Shown here in pieces: positions 25,787 through 34,337 of a DNA stretch of 64,000 nucleotides. This stretch comes from Mariniphaga sp963747515 (GTDB taxonomy: Bacteria; Bacteroidota; Bacteroidia; Bacteroidales; Prolixibacteraceae), in contig CAVVFN010000005.1 in NCBI GenBank assembly GCA_963747515.1, forward strand, positions 434,001 to 498,000. The letters run 5' to 3'. The notes beneath the pieces were generated by a model. The model was given only the letters and a program-made list of their open reading frames with translations, made no database searches and was not told the DNA's origin. The stretch's first letter is position 1. The number at the start of each line of letters is the position of its first letter. The position numbers and the translations under genes are program-made.

Positions 25787-27025
25787 ATGAAACCAATAGT
25801 GTTACTAATAATATCTTTCTCCCTGGCAACTGTATGTTCCTGTCAGAAAAAAAATTTTGTTCCTGATAGCCTAAAAACCATAACCATGGATGAAAAATCG
25901 GCCCTTTTGATAGAAGCAGATAATGCATTTGGTCTGGAACTTTTTCAAAAAATAAGGAGCAAAAGCAATGAGGAAAACCTGATGGTGTCGCCATTCAGTA
26001 TTTCTGTTGCCCTGGCAATGGCTTATAACGGAGCTGATGCAGAAACCAGGACAGAAATGGAAAGTACAATGAAACTTGACGGATTGACAAAAGAACAAAT
26101 CAATGGGTCTTACCGAAAACTTATTAATGATTTGCAATCGCTCGATGAAAAGGTTGTTTTTGAAATTGCCAATGCCTTGTTTTATGCTGATGGGGTTTCA
26201 GTAAAATCCAATTTTTTATCGATAAACCGCACTGTTTATGATGCCGAAGTCTCAAGTCTCAACTTTAATTCTCCATCAGCAGTAAAAACGGTCAATAACT
26301 GGGTTAATGAAAAAACACACGGAAAAATCCGGGAAATCATACAGCAACTCAAGCCTCCCGACAGAATGGTGTTGTTGAATGCTATCTATTTTTATGGAAC
26401 ATGGACAAAAGCATTTGATGAAAATGGCACAACCAACCTTACTTTTATAAAAACAAACGGAACATCACTGGAAGTTCCCATGATGAATAAATTGGAAAAA
26501 TTGCCCTACTGTTCCTCTGGTGAGTTTAAGGCAATAAAAATACCTTATGGCAAAGGTCAGTATCAAATGGTAGTCTTTCTTCCAAAAGAAGGGTTCAATT
26601 CCCAGGACATAATCAACAAGATGTCAGCTGATAACTGGAAAACCTGGATGTCGGAATTTGAACTTACCGACAGAGTAGATATAACAATGCCCCGCTTCAA
26701 ATTTGACTTTGAAACTTCGCTGAAAGAAGTGTTACCTTCTATGGGAATGCGGCAGGCTTTTACAGCTGAAAAAGCTGACTTTTCAGACATTACCGAAGAA
26801 GAATTGTTTATCAGTGACGTCAGGCATAAAACATTCATTGATGTAAATGAAACAGGAACCGAAGCAGCGGCAGTTACATCTGTGGTTTTCTCAGCTACCA
26901 GTCTTGGAGAAACACAACCGGTTGTCCCTTTTTTTGTCAATAAACCCTTTATTTTCGCCATTACCGAAAACGATACAGGTGCTGTTCTTTTTATTGGTGA
27001 AGTAAACCATCCCAAATACGATTAA
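25787..27025 (+). CDS. Serpin-family protease inhibitor, predicted lipoprotein
   Basis: A full-length bacterial serpin of 412 residues. The signal peptide ends in a lipobox-like TVCSC (cysteine about residue 19), so it is probably membrane-anchored. Serpin landmarks are present: NLMVSPFSISVALAMAYNGADAETRTEM, VLLNAIYFYGTWTKAFDE, the breach region HKTFIDVNETGTEAAAVTSVV, and FVNKPFIFAITENDTGAVLFIGEVNHP at the C-terminus. The hinge GTEAAAVT keeps the small residues required for loop insertion, so it should be inhibitory. By alignment with alpha-1-antitrypsin the scissile bond falls near FSATS, suggesting a small P1 residue and an elastase-like or cysteine protease target. The next gene begins one base after the stop. 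Confidence 0.93.
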   Translation: MKPIVLLIISFSLATVCSCQKKNFVPDSLKTITMDEKSALLIEADNAFGLELFQKIRSKSNEENLMVSPFSISVALAMAYNGADAETRTEMESTMKLDGLTKEQINGSYRKLINDLQSLDEKVVFEIANALFYADGVSVKSNFLSINRTVYDAEVSSLNFNSPSAVKTVNNWVNEKTHGKIREIIQQLKPPDRMVLLNAIYFYGTWTKAFDENGTTNLTFIKTNGTSLEVPMMNKLEKLPYCSSGEFKAIKIPYGKGQYQMVVFLPKEGFNSQDIINKMSADNWKTWMSEFELTDRVDITMPRFKFDFETSLKEVLPSMGMRQAFTAEKADFSDITEEELFISDVRHKTFIDVNETGTEAAAVTSVVFSATSLGETQPVVPFFVNKPFIFAITENDTGAVLFIGEVNHPKYD

Positions 27026-27026
27026 T

Positions 27027-27692
27027 ATGAAATTTTTGAAACCTATCCTTCTGCTGATTTTTGCCCTGATCCTGTTTTCCTCCTGCCGGCAAAATGAAGA
27101 GTCTGTCGTGTATAAGGAAACAGGTGTGGTAATTAATTATGCCGGTGCCAATCATTGCAGTGTTGTTATAGAACTTGACAACGGACAAAAAATTCTGCCG
27201 CTTTATTTTCCTGAAGATTTTGTTTTCATTCAGGGTCAAAGACTGCTTGTAAATTATACAGAGCTTCCGAATATTATGTCCACCTGTGGTAAAGGTATAG
27301 CCTGTGAAATAACTCATGTGGAGGAAATATCCTGCGGAGCCCCGTTAAAAGAAATTGAATTAAACGAATACAACAGCTTACCCAATGATCCGGTTTTTAT
27401 CCATGAAGTATATACAGATGGCGATTGCCTGAACCTGAAGGTTTCATTCACCGGTGGATGCCGCAATCATACCTTTGTACTGGCCAAAATCAATGACGAC
27501 CAGCAGGAAAATGAAACGGCATTGCTTGAGTTAAGGCACGATGCAAACGGAGATCTTTGTGAAGCCGCATTATCAATGGAACTGCGTTTTAACATCACGG
27601 ATTTAAGGGAACAGGGGTATCAGCAATTTATGTTTCAGGCTGTGCTTGAAAATGGAGGCACTTTCAGGGAACTGTTTAAACTTAACAAATAG
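27027..27692 (+). CDS. Cysteine-rich lipoprotein of unknown function, coupled to the serpin gene
   Basis: A 221-residue lipoprotein with signal peptide and lipobox (LILFSSC, cysteine at residue 20). The N-terminal half (TGVVINYAGANHCSVVIELDNGQKILPLYFPEDFVFIQGQRLLVNYTEL) resembles the OB-fold of NigD-like proteins. The C-terminal half is a beta-rich domain. Seven cysteines follow the lipidated one (HC, TC, AC, SC, DC, GC, LC), enough for disulfides in the periplasm or outside. The start lies one base after the serpin stop, so the two are co-translated. No family is firmly recognised; function as a serpin partner is speculation from linkage. Confidence 0.7.
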   Translation: MKFLKPILLLIFALILFSSCRQNEESVVYKETGVVINYAGANHCSVVIELDNGQKILPLYFPEDFVFIQGQRLLVNYTELPNIMSTCGKGIACEITHVEEISCGAPLKEIELNEYNSLPNDPVFIHEVYTDGDCLNLKVSFTGGCRNHTFVLAKINDDQQENETALLELRHDANGDLCEAALSMELRFNITDLREQGYQQFMFQAVLENGGTFRELFKLNK

Positions 27693-27739
27693 CGCATTTT
27701 CCAAAACTGCAGAAAGCTGCATCAATCAATTTGGGTAGG

Positions 27740-27773
27740 GCCGCCGGAAAAAGTTTCCGGTGGCTTTTTTTTT
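27740..27773 (+). terminator. Strong rho-independent terminator after the serpin operon
   Basis: GCCGCCGGAAA pairs with TTTCCGGTGGC (11 bp, one G-U) around a 3-base loop and is followed by nine T. It begins 48 bases after the lipoprotein stop. Confidence 0.93.
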
Positions 27774-27819
27774 ATCTGAAAAAACCTCAAATTTAAGGCA
27801 CCATTTATTCAATTAAACT

Positions 27820-28302
27820 ATGGCAGTAAAAGATATCCTGTTGCTTGGCAATCCTCTTCTCTACAAAATGTCAAACCCTGTACAGAAAGATGAAGTGACC
27901 GGATGGATTCCTTCTATGAATGAATTATTTGAAACAGTAACTGAATTCAGGAAAATGTATGGAGCAGGTCGTGCTGTAGCTGCACCACAACTCGGTTTAC
28001 ATAAACGGATAATCTGCTTAAACATCAATTCCCCTGTGGAAATTATTAATCCTGTTCTTACTGATTTAAGCAGCGAAACGATTGAGCTTTGGGACGATTG
28101 CATGAGCTTCCCGAACCTGCTGGTGAAAGTAAGGAGGCATAAAAGCCTTACATTGGAATTTTACAACCGCAACTGGGAAAAACAAACATGGTACCTGCAT
28201 GACGATATGTCTGAACTGGTGCAGCATGAATACGATCACCTGAATGGCATCCTGGCTACCCAGCGAGCCATCAACGAAAAATCGTTCAGGTGGAAGTCGT
28301 AA
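27820..28302 (+). CDS. def: Peptide deformylase, divergent
   Basis: Metal-dependent enzyme that removes the formyl group from nascent N-terminal methionine. The 160-residue protein has motif 1 as GRAVAAPQLGL, motif 2 as DDCMSFP and motif 3 as QHEYDHLNG. The metal ligands (Cys in motif 2, both His of HEYDH) and the catalytic Glu are all present. Motif 2 normally reads EGCLS, so Asp-Asp-Cys-Met-Ser is a notable departure. It stands alone, without the fmt gene often found beside def, and a genome may hold a second, more typical copy. Activity is likely but specificity could differ. Confidence 0.82.
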   Translation: MAVKDILLLGNPLLYKMSNPVQKDEVTGWIPSMNELFETVTEFRKMYGAGRAVAAPQLGLHKRIICLNINSPVEIINPVLTDLSSETIELWDDCMSFPNLLVKVRRHKSLTLEFYNRNWEKQTWYLHDDMSELVQHEYDHLNGILATQRAINEKSFRWKS

Positions 28303-28336
28303 AAAACCGGCTGATTATAAACCAGCCGGTTTTTTT
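28301..28336. terminator. Bidirectional terminator between def and the FadL-like gene
   Basis: AACCGGCTG (28305-28313) pairs with CAGCCGGTT (28323-28331) around a 9-base loop, with A and T runs on the two sides. It starts at the def stop and lies 21 bases beyond the end of the convergent porin gene. Confidence 0.9.
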
Positions 28337-28356
28337 AAATGTACGTTTTGCTGTTC

Positions 28357-29946
28357 CTATCGAAAAATACTGTAAGAGAGGCCAACAGCAAGATTTAATG
28401 TCGATTTGCTGTAGGTTTCATTATAGGTCCCAAGGTCCGGATCGTCAAAAGTAACGGTCTGATCTTTATAGAAGGTGTTTGATACTCCGGCATCAAGCGA
28501 CAATGCTTCAGTAATTTTCCATTCGATACCTGCACCTGCTGTAACCGATGGATTGCTGAAACTGAAATCGCTTTGATAACTGTCGGCAATACCCTGATCC
28601 CCGTACATCCCGCCCACACTGAAGGCAAAATTTTCGAGCACATTAAACTGTAATCCCAATGCTATTTCCATTCCGTTTTTATCGATTTCACGCATTCTGA
28701 TTTGATTGGGATCACGATCCTTCCAGATGGAAAGGTCTCTGGTGTTCAGTCCCCAGTCAACTCCTTTATTAAAGTACATATTGTACGACAATTGAGCTTC
28801 AACCATCTCACTTTGGTAACCCACCCCTGCGGTTAAAATAGCCGGGATATCGCTATTGGAAGCAGCTCCGTCGGGAAAAAGCCCCAAATCATCCACAACA
28901 GTGCTGTTTGTAAGCTGCAGAGTGGTCTTCATCTCATACTTAAACGCTAGGTTCAGGTTTTCAACAGGAGAAAAATTAATACCAATCATTGGTGTATACC
29001 CCCAGCCTGTTTGTTGAGTGTCTACTTCCTTATCGGAAACATCTGCATTGTTAATGGTTTGCAAACTTCCGCTTGTAGCCTGCATAAAACTTACAGCTTG
29101 TTGATTTGTCAGACCGGTCTGCCCCAATGCACCCAAAACAGTTAAAAGCTGCGGGTCGGCTACAGGATTGCTTCCATTGATCAACCCGGCATCAATGGCA
29201 GCCTGAAGGCCTTGCGATGCATTATTAAGCGTTGAAATAGTACCGCTTAAAACCTGAGACGACATAGTCAGATATGTGTCAGCAGCAAATGAACCTGCCG
29301 AGGTCGCTACTTGTATGTTGCTGATTGTACCGGTATAGGTGTTTTTTGCAGGCAGAAAACGAACGCCACCAAACACTGAGAAATAATCACTAATGGCATA
29401 AGTTGCCCCAAGCTGAATGCCCCAAAAAACGGAACTCCCTTCAAATGACAATTCTGCATCATAATCTGTGACGGCAGGAATCTGATATGCAGAAAGAAGA
29501 GGCGATACATTTTTCAGTCCATAACCCAGTTTTGCAAGTGGTATTTCAAATGAGGGCAGCCCGGTATCATATACAGCCGAACCGCCTCCTGCATTAGGTC
29601 CGATACCAAGTGAAAATGCCCAGTTATCCATTTTGTATACTGCAAAGGCAGTGGGAAAAACCGGAACATTTACTATCCCTTCATAGTACCCATGGTTTAA
29701 CAGTGGAAATTCGCTGTCAATGGGCTTCTTCTGCAAAATGGTCTGTGAGTAGGCAGCAAAATGCCATCCGTCATCGAGTTTTATGAGCCCTGCAGGGTTA
29801 AAATAAACCGCATCGATATCGGTCGATGCGTTTCGCGACATCATTCGTATAAACTGGGCACTCTGATTGGTATTGGTTAATAAACCTCCGCCATAAACCA
29901 GCGGGCCAAGCATTACAAATGCTGCAAACAAGGTTAGTTTTTTCAT
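28357..29946 (-). CDS. FadL/OMPP1/TodX-family outer-membrane transport protein
   Basis: A 529-residue outer-membrane barrel with a signal peptide (MKKLTLFAAFVMLGPLVYG). The N-terminus after cleavage, GGLLTNTNQSAQFIRMMSRNASTDIDAVYFNPAGLIKL, is the hallmark hatch segment of FadL-type porins, including the NPAG motif. The last strand ends in a C-terminal aromatic-rich sequence (LNLAVGLSYSIFR). A long Ser/Gln-rich insert at about 225-305 is predicted to be an external loop. The family takes up hydrophobic compounds such as long-chain fatty acids or aromatics; no degradation genes lie beside it to suggest which. It is larger than E. coli FadL (about 420 mature residues). Confidence 0.9.
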   Translation of the reverse strand: MKKLTLFAAFVMLGPLVYGGGLLTNTNQSAQFIRMMSRNASTDIDAVYFNPAGLIKLDDGWHFAAYSQTILQKKPIDSEFPLLNHGYYEGIVNVPVFPTAFAVYKMDNWAFSLGIGPNAGGGSAVYDTGLPSFEIPLAKLGYGLKNVSPLLSAYQIPAVTDYDAELSFEGSSVFWGIQLGATYAISDYFSVFGGVRFLPAKNTYTGTISNIQVATSAGSFAADTYLTMSSQVLSGTISTLNNASQGLQAAIDAGLINGSNPVADPQLLTVLGALGQTGLTNQQAVSFMQATSGSLQTINNADVSDKEVDTQQTGWGYTPMIGINFSPVENLNLAFKYEMKTTLQLTNSTVVDDLGLFPDGAASNSDIPAILTAGVGYQSEMVEAQLSYNMYFNKGVDWGLNTRDLSIWKDRDPNQIRMREIDKNGMEIALGLQFNVLENFAFSVGGMYGDQGIADSYQSDFSFSNPSVTAGAGIEWKITEALSLDAGVSNTFYKDQTVTFDDPDLGTYNETYSKSTLNLAVGLSYSIFR

Positions 29947-30640
29947 TTGGTCTTTTTTTTAGAATATGTTATTAATCAGTTAATTCAATCAATTTTCAGT
30001 TAAAACCACAGATTTTGCAAAACAAATTTAGAATTAAATATCAAGCAACAAAAAATTTATTCTGATTTTCAATGAACTATAGAATTATAGAACAAAAAAT
30101 TCAAATAAAGATTCTTCCTTTTGGTTTCTGATGAAGCATTTTCCTGCCTGATTAAGATTTACCAGGCGGTGATGTGACCCGATTTTGGTAAGACGATCTC
30201 TATACCATGTCCGGACTTAATTCAATATAAACTCAGTATAAATTCAAATTAAATTCAGTATAAATTCAAAATAAAACGAATTTATACTGAATTAATATAG
30301 AGTTTAAATTGAGTTTAAACCGGAGAATGACCGGAAGTTGTCCCCCAAATTAGGGTGGAAAATAACAATCCATTCTATAAAAACATCTGATAATCTGCTA
30401 TTCGGTTACGAATGCAAATGAAAAGGGCATGGCTTGAAAAACCCTAAGGAAAATGGATAATCTCCCATATAAATTCATTGAAGTTTGAAGAACATATATT
30501 ATTTTCCAGGCAAAATTCAAGAATACCGGAGGATAGAAATTTTTTCAACATCACTTTTGATTAAAAACAAAATATTAACTTTAAATTAGTACACTTTAAA
30601 AAAGGAAAGAGCATGAAGTTATCAAAAATCAAATTTAAAT
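29947..30640. other. Gene-free, AT-rich region of about 700 bases
   Basis: Upstream of the FadL-like gene with no recognisable coding sequence. The middle is occupied by the inverted and direct repeats listed separately (30211-30323). A short imperfect inverted pair, CCCCC.AATT.GGG, follows at about 30340-30356. Confidence 0.5.
30211..30323. repeat. AT-rich inverted and direct repeat cluster with a 16-bp perfect hairpin
   Basis: AATTCAGTATAAATTC (30252-30267) is the exact reverse complement of GAATTTATACTGAATT (30278-30293), with a 10-base loop. TCAGTATAAATTCAAA also occurs as an exact direct repeat at 30233-30248 and 30255-30270, a period of 22 bases. The whole block is bounded on both sides by CCGG, and its outer parts are imperfect inverted copies of each other. 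This is seen directly; a function (protein-binding array, origin-like or mobile-element remnant) is not known. Confidence 0.75.
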
Positions 30641-30826
30641 TTAGAATGACTTTCTCCTACCTGCTGCTAAATTCTCCATATTCTGGTCAACCCTTGCTCT
30701 TCTTCCGATCCTCATATGGTTCGATTGGGTACGGATCAGATGCGCAGCGGTAGAAACGGGAAGACAGAGTGAAACTAAAAGAATGATGACTATAGCAGTA
30801 CAAAGGCAGTGCTTTACCTCAACCAT
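30641..30826 (-). CDS. Possible small secreted or membrane peptide
   Basis: A 61-codon minus-strand frame starting at 30826 with a convincing hydrophobic segment (HCLCTAIVIILLVSLCLPVSTAA) and a basic tail (RIGRRARVDQNMENLAAGRRKSF). An AAGAGA-like purine stretch precedes the ATG. It matches no family known to me and sits in a gene-poor stretch facing away from the hydrolase gene at 30864, so the coding call is weak. Confidence 0.3.
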   Translation of the reverse strand: MVEVKHCLCTAIVIILLVSLCLPVSTAAHLIRTQSNHMRIGRRARVDQNMENLAAGRRKSF

Positions 30827-30863
30827 TTCTCTTTTCGGTTGAATACCATAAACAAACTGAGAT

Positions 30864-31961
30864 ATGAAAACATATATGATTCCGTTTTTTTCATTGCTGG
30901 TTCTTTTAATAAATGCAGGCAGTATTCAACCCGTCCCGACCTATCCGGAAAAGGAATGGCAAATCAGTTCTCCCGAAAAGCAAGGTATAAATGCAAAGAA
31001 AATGAGGGCAGCACTGGAATATCTTGAAAGGAATTCAAAACACAACGGGAATAAAGAAGTGTTGATCATCCGCAACGGCTATCAGATTTTTGGCGGTGAA
31101 AATATTGACAGTATTCATAACATCTGGTCATGTACCAAAACATTTACCAGCACTGTTTTAGGCCTCCTGTTTGATGAAGGCAGAATTTCGCCTGATGATA
31201 AAGCGGCTGATTTTGAACCCCTTTTAAAGGAATATTATCCTGACGTAACCTTCCGTCATTTTGCCACAATGACCTCAGGATACAGTGCCTTAGGCAGAAG
31301 TCGCGGAAAAGATGATTCGGATGATTGGTCACTCACAGTATATAAACCGGAGAAACCTCTTTTTACAGCCGGAACAAAATTTGCTTATTGGGATGAAGCA
31401 CAAATGATGTTTGGCAGAGTATTGACACAGGAATTGCAACAATCAATGCATCAGTTTTTAAAAGAAAAGATAACGGATAAAATTGGAATGGGGGAATGGC
31501 AGTGGTATCCTGAAAAAGATTTGGCAGGCATTCCGATAAACAATGGCTGTACCGGTGTCAAGGTAAACGCAAAACAACTTGCGCGCTGGGGTTGGTTTTT
31601 TCTGAATGAAGGAAACTGGAATGGAGAACAGCTGCTCAGCAGAGAATGGATTAAGATGGCCACTTCAGTGCAGGTCCCCGGTGATTTACCTGTAGCCGAT
31701 ACCGACAGAAAAAGCCTTGCAGGATCTGGCTGCTATGGATTCAACTGGTGGGTAAACGGCCGCATGCCTGATGGAACATTAAGTCTTCCGGGAGCCCCGC
31801 AAGGTTGTTATTATGCATCGGGATTACACAATAACCGGTGCATTGTAATTCCCCAATGGAACATGGTGGTGGTACGAATGGGTGAAGACGGTCATCCTGA
31901 ACAGCCCAATCTCATTTACGGAACTTTCCTTGCCATGATGGAAGAAGCGATAATAAAATAA
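30864..31961 (+). CDS. Beta-lactamase-fold serine hydrolase
   Basis: A 365-residue exported hydrolase of the PF00144 (class C beta-lactamase/DD-peptidase-like) family. The signal peptide is MIPFFSLLVLLINAGSIQPVPTY. The catalytic SxxK is SCTK in NIWSCTKTFTSTVLGLLFDEG. The usual YxN triad member appears as YWD in FAYWDEAQMMFGRVL, with aspartate instead of asparagine. The remaining family layout is normal (FRHFATMTSGY, LARWGWFFLNEGNWNGEQLLSREW, GFNWWVNG). Substrates of this family range from peptidoglycan peptides to small esters and cannot be told from sequence. It is monocistronic. Confidence 0.83.
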   Translation: MKTYMIPFFSLLVLLINAGSIQPVPTYPEKEWQISSPEKQGINAKKMRAALEYLERNSKHNGNKEVLIIRNGYQIFGGENIDSIHNIWSCTKTFTSTVLGLLFDEGRISPDDKAADFEPLLKEYYPDVTFRHFATMTSGYSALGRSRGKDDSDDWSLTVYKPEKPLFTAGTKFAYWDEAQMMFGRVLTQELQQSMHQFLKEKITDKIGMGEWQWYPEKDLAGIPINNGCTGVKVNAKQLARWGWFFLNEGNWNGEQLLSREWIKMATSVQVPGDLPVADTDRKSLAGSGCYGFNWWVNGRMPDGTLSLPGAPQGCYYASGLHNNRCIVIPQWNMVVVRMGEDGHPEQPNLIYGTFLAMMEEAIIK

Positions 31962-32136
31962 GTACAGGCAAGGTTCATCAGGCTGTTCAAACGGGAACTA
32001 AAAAATGGTTAAATCATCATGAAACTTTGCTGAAAAATTAACAACAAATGACTTCTGCTGTTGCCGGGTTTCTATAAAACAAATCAATACCCTTTTTAAT
32101 CTGACCCTTCAACATTAAATCAAGCAAATCTGTATC

Positions 32137-32919
32137 TTAATCGGGCAAATATCCTCTGATGATACCCCGTTTTGAATCTTTTACAAACAGGAGCACTTCA
32201 TCGCGTTCCTGTGATGCCGGCATTTCAGCTTCAATAATTTCTACTGCCTGTGCAGTATTTAATCCTTTTTGATAAATGTACCTGTAAATATCCTGTACTT
32301 CCCTGATTTTTTCATTTGAATAATTGCGCCGCCGCAAGCCAATGGAATTTATTCCCACGTAGGAAAGGGGTTCTCTACCTGCCTTTATAAAAGGAGGAAC
32401 ATCTTTACGAACGAGTGAACCACCGGCAATCATTACATGTGAACCTATACGGCAGAATTGATGAATACCTGTCATTCCCGAAATGATTGCCCAGTCGTCA
32501 ATAATTACTTCACCGGCAAGCTGTGTATTATTCCCCAGAATCACGTAATTGCCAACAACGCAATCATGAGCAATATGTACATAAGCCATAATCAGGTTAT
32601 TACTCCCGACTACTGTTTTACCCTTAGAGGCAGTTCCTCTGTTAACCGTTACATATTCTCTTATGGTATTATTGTCACCAATTTCAACAGTTGTGTATTC
32701 TCCCCTGTATTTCAGATCCTGGGGAATGGCACCGATTACTGCTCCTGGAAATATATTGCAGTTTTTCCCGATACGTGTTCCTGATAAAATGGTCACACTC
32801 GATCCGATGCGTGTTCCTTCACCAATAACTACATCCCTGTCGATGGAAACAAACGGTTCAATGACGACATTATCTGCAACTTTTGCATCGGGATGTACAT
32901 AAGCAAGTGGTTGTTTCAT
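32137..32919 (-). CDS. lpxA: Acyl-ACP--UDP-N-acetylglucosamine O-acyltransferase
   Basis: First enzyme of lipid A synthesis: transfers a 3-hydroxyacyl chain to UDP-GlcNAc. The 260-residue protein is a left-handed beta-helix of hexapeptide repeats (IGEGTRIGSSVTILSGTRIGKNCNIFPGAVIG) with a helical C-terminal domain (GINSIGLRRRNYSNEKIREVQDIYRYIY). The catalytic histidine lies in MAYVHIAHDCVVGNY, and GDNNTIREYVTVNRGT is the conserved substrate loop. It is the last gene of a minus-strand unit: lpxD, lpxC-fabZ, lpxA. The spacing to lpxC-fabZ is 5 bases. Confidence 0.96.
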   Translation of the reverse strand: MKQPLAYVHPDAKVADNVVIEPFVSIDRDVVIGEGTRIGSSVTILSGTRIGKNCNIFPGAVIGAIPQDLKYRGEYTTVEIGDNNTIREYVTVNRGTASKGKTVVGSNNLIMAYVHIAHDCVVGNYVILGNNTQLAGEVIIDDWAIISGMTGIHQFCRIGSHVMIAGGSLVRKDVPPFIKAGREPLSYVGINSIGLRRRNYSNEKIREVQDIYRYIYQKGLNTAQAVEIIEAEMPASQERDEVLLFVKDSKRGIIRGYLPD

Positions 32920-32924
32920 GATAT

Positions 32925-34325
32925 TTATACAGATTCTGGGCTTTTTACCCGTTGTTTAACTAACTGTGCCATAAATTCTCCTTCTGCCACTATCCGGCTG
33001 CCTACATAGGTTACACCTTTCATAATGGCCATTCCACGACGGATTGGTGAAGTTAATGTAAGTTTAAATATGAGTGTATCTCCGGGTACTACTTTTTTCC
33101 TGAATTTAACATTATCGATTCGGATGAAATAGGTGGAGTATTTTCCTTCCAGTTTACTCAGAACCAGTAAACCACCCGTTTGAGCCATGGCTTCTATCAG
33201 CAGGACTCCCGGCATAACCGGTTCATCGGGGAAATGCCCCTGAAAGAACGGTTCATTTTGGGTGACATTTTTGATACCGATGATTTCATTATCGGTTTTG
33301 GAGATGATTTTATCGACCATTAAAAAAGGATACCTGTGGGGAAGAAAGTCTTTGATTTGCAGCGTATCAAAAACTGGCGGTTCATCGGGGTTATATACGG
33401 GTATTCCTGTTTGATTTTTTTTCCACGCTTCTTTCAATGCCTGTGCAAACAACGTGTTTGGCCGGTGCCCAGGTTTATAGGCGATTATTCTACCTTTAAT
33501 GCGCTTTCCGCATAATGCCAGGTCGCCAATTACATCAAGAAGTTTATGTCGTGCGCATTCATTGTCGAAATACAATTCCAGGTTATTTAAAATACCCTGC
33601 GGCTTTACTTCCACGCGGTCGTGATGAAATAAATCAGCAAGCCTGTCGAGTTCATCCTGCCCAACTTCTTTATCGATAATAACAATTGCATTGTTAAGTT
33701 CACCCCCTTTGATGAGGTTATTTTTTAATAAGAATTCCAGTTCATGAAGGAAAACAAACGTTCGGCAATTAGCGATTTCATTTTTAAAGCTGCTGATGGA
33801 TTCAAGCGTAGCAAACTGGTTGTTAAGTACCCTCGATTTAAACGATATAAGCACATTAATGCGATAATCATTATCGGGGAGGGCAATGATATGCGCACCC
33901 GATACATCGTCGAACAGTTCAATTTTTTGTTCGATTTCGAAATATTCCCGCTCCGATTCCTGTTCCACAATACCAGCATCTTCAATGGCTTCAACAAAAT
34001 ATTTTGAGCTGCCATCCATAATTGGAGCTTCTTCGTTATCCACTTCAATCAGCACATTATCCAGGTCCATTCCCATAAGCGCTGCCAATGCATGCTCAAT
34101 GGTGCCAATACGGGCACCATTATATTCAAGTAATGTTCCCCTGGAGGTATCAATTACCAAATCCACATCCGCATCAATTACAGGCGTGTCATCGAGATCT
34201 ACTCTTTTGAATTTAAACCCATGATTATCCGGAGCAGGCAAAAAGTTCATTGTTACATTAACTCCGGTATGCAGGCCTCTCCCCTGAATCTTAAAAGATC
34301 TGGCTAAAGTTTTTTGTTTTACCAT
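32925..34325 (-). CDS. lpxC: Bifunctional LpxC-FabZ: UDP-3-O-acyl-GlcNAc deacetylase / 3-hydroxyacyl-ACP dehydratase
   Basis: A 466-residue fusion typical of Bacteroidota. Residues 1-310 are LpxC, the zinc deacetylase that commits to lipid A; zinc ligands are in GTIEHALAALMGMD and HKLLDVIGDLALCG. Residues about 320-460 are FabZ, with HRYPFLMVDKI and the catalytic H and E in GHFPDEPVMPGVLLIEAMAQ. FabZ consumes the same hydroxyacyl-ACP pool used by LpxA and LpxD, so fusing the two activities links lipid A and fatty acid synthesis. It lies between lpxD and lpxA with very short gaps (12 and 5 bases), indicating one transcript. Confidence 0.96.
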   Translation of the reverse strand: MVKQKTLARSFKIQGRGLHTGVNVTMNFLPAPDNHGFKFKRVDLDDTPVIDADVDLVIDTSRGTLLEYNGARIGTIEHALAALMGMDLDNVLIEVDNEEAPIMDGSSKYFVEAIEDAGIVEQESEREYFEIEQKIELFDDVSGAHIIALPDNDYRINVLISFKSRVLNNQFATLESISSFKNEIANCRTFVFLHELEFLLKNNLIKGGELNNAIVIIDKEVGQDELDRLADLFHHDRVEVKPQGILNNLELYFDNECARHKLLDVIGDLALCGKRIKGRIIAYKPGHRPNTLFAQALKEAWKKNQTGIPVYNPDEPPVFDTLQIKDFLPHRYPFLMVDKIISKTDNEIIGIKNVTQNEPFFQGHFPDEPVMPGVLLIEAMAQTGGLLVLSKLEGKYSTYFIRIDNVKFRKKVVPGDTLIFKLTLTSPIRRGMAIMKGVTYVGSRIVAEGEFMAQLVKQRVKSPESV

Positions 34326-34337
34326 GTTTTCAGTAAT

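Noticed and set aside
30335..30370. Possible insertion-sequence end near the CCCCCAAATTAGGG stretch
   Set aside because: No transposase frame, no matching inverted end and no target duplication are visible in the window.
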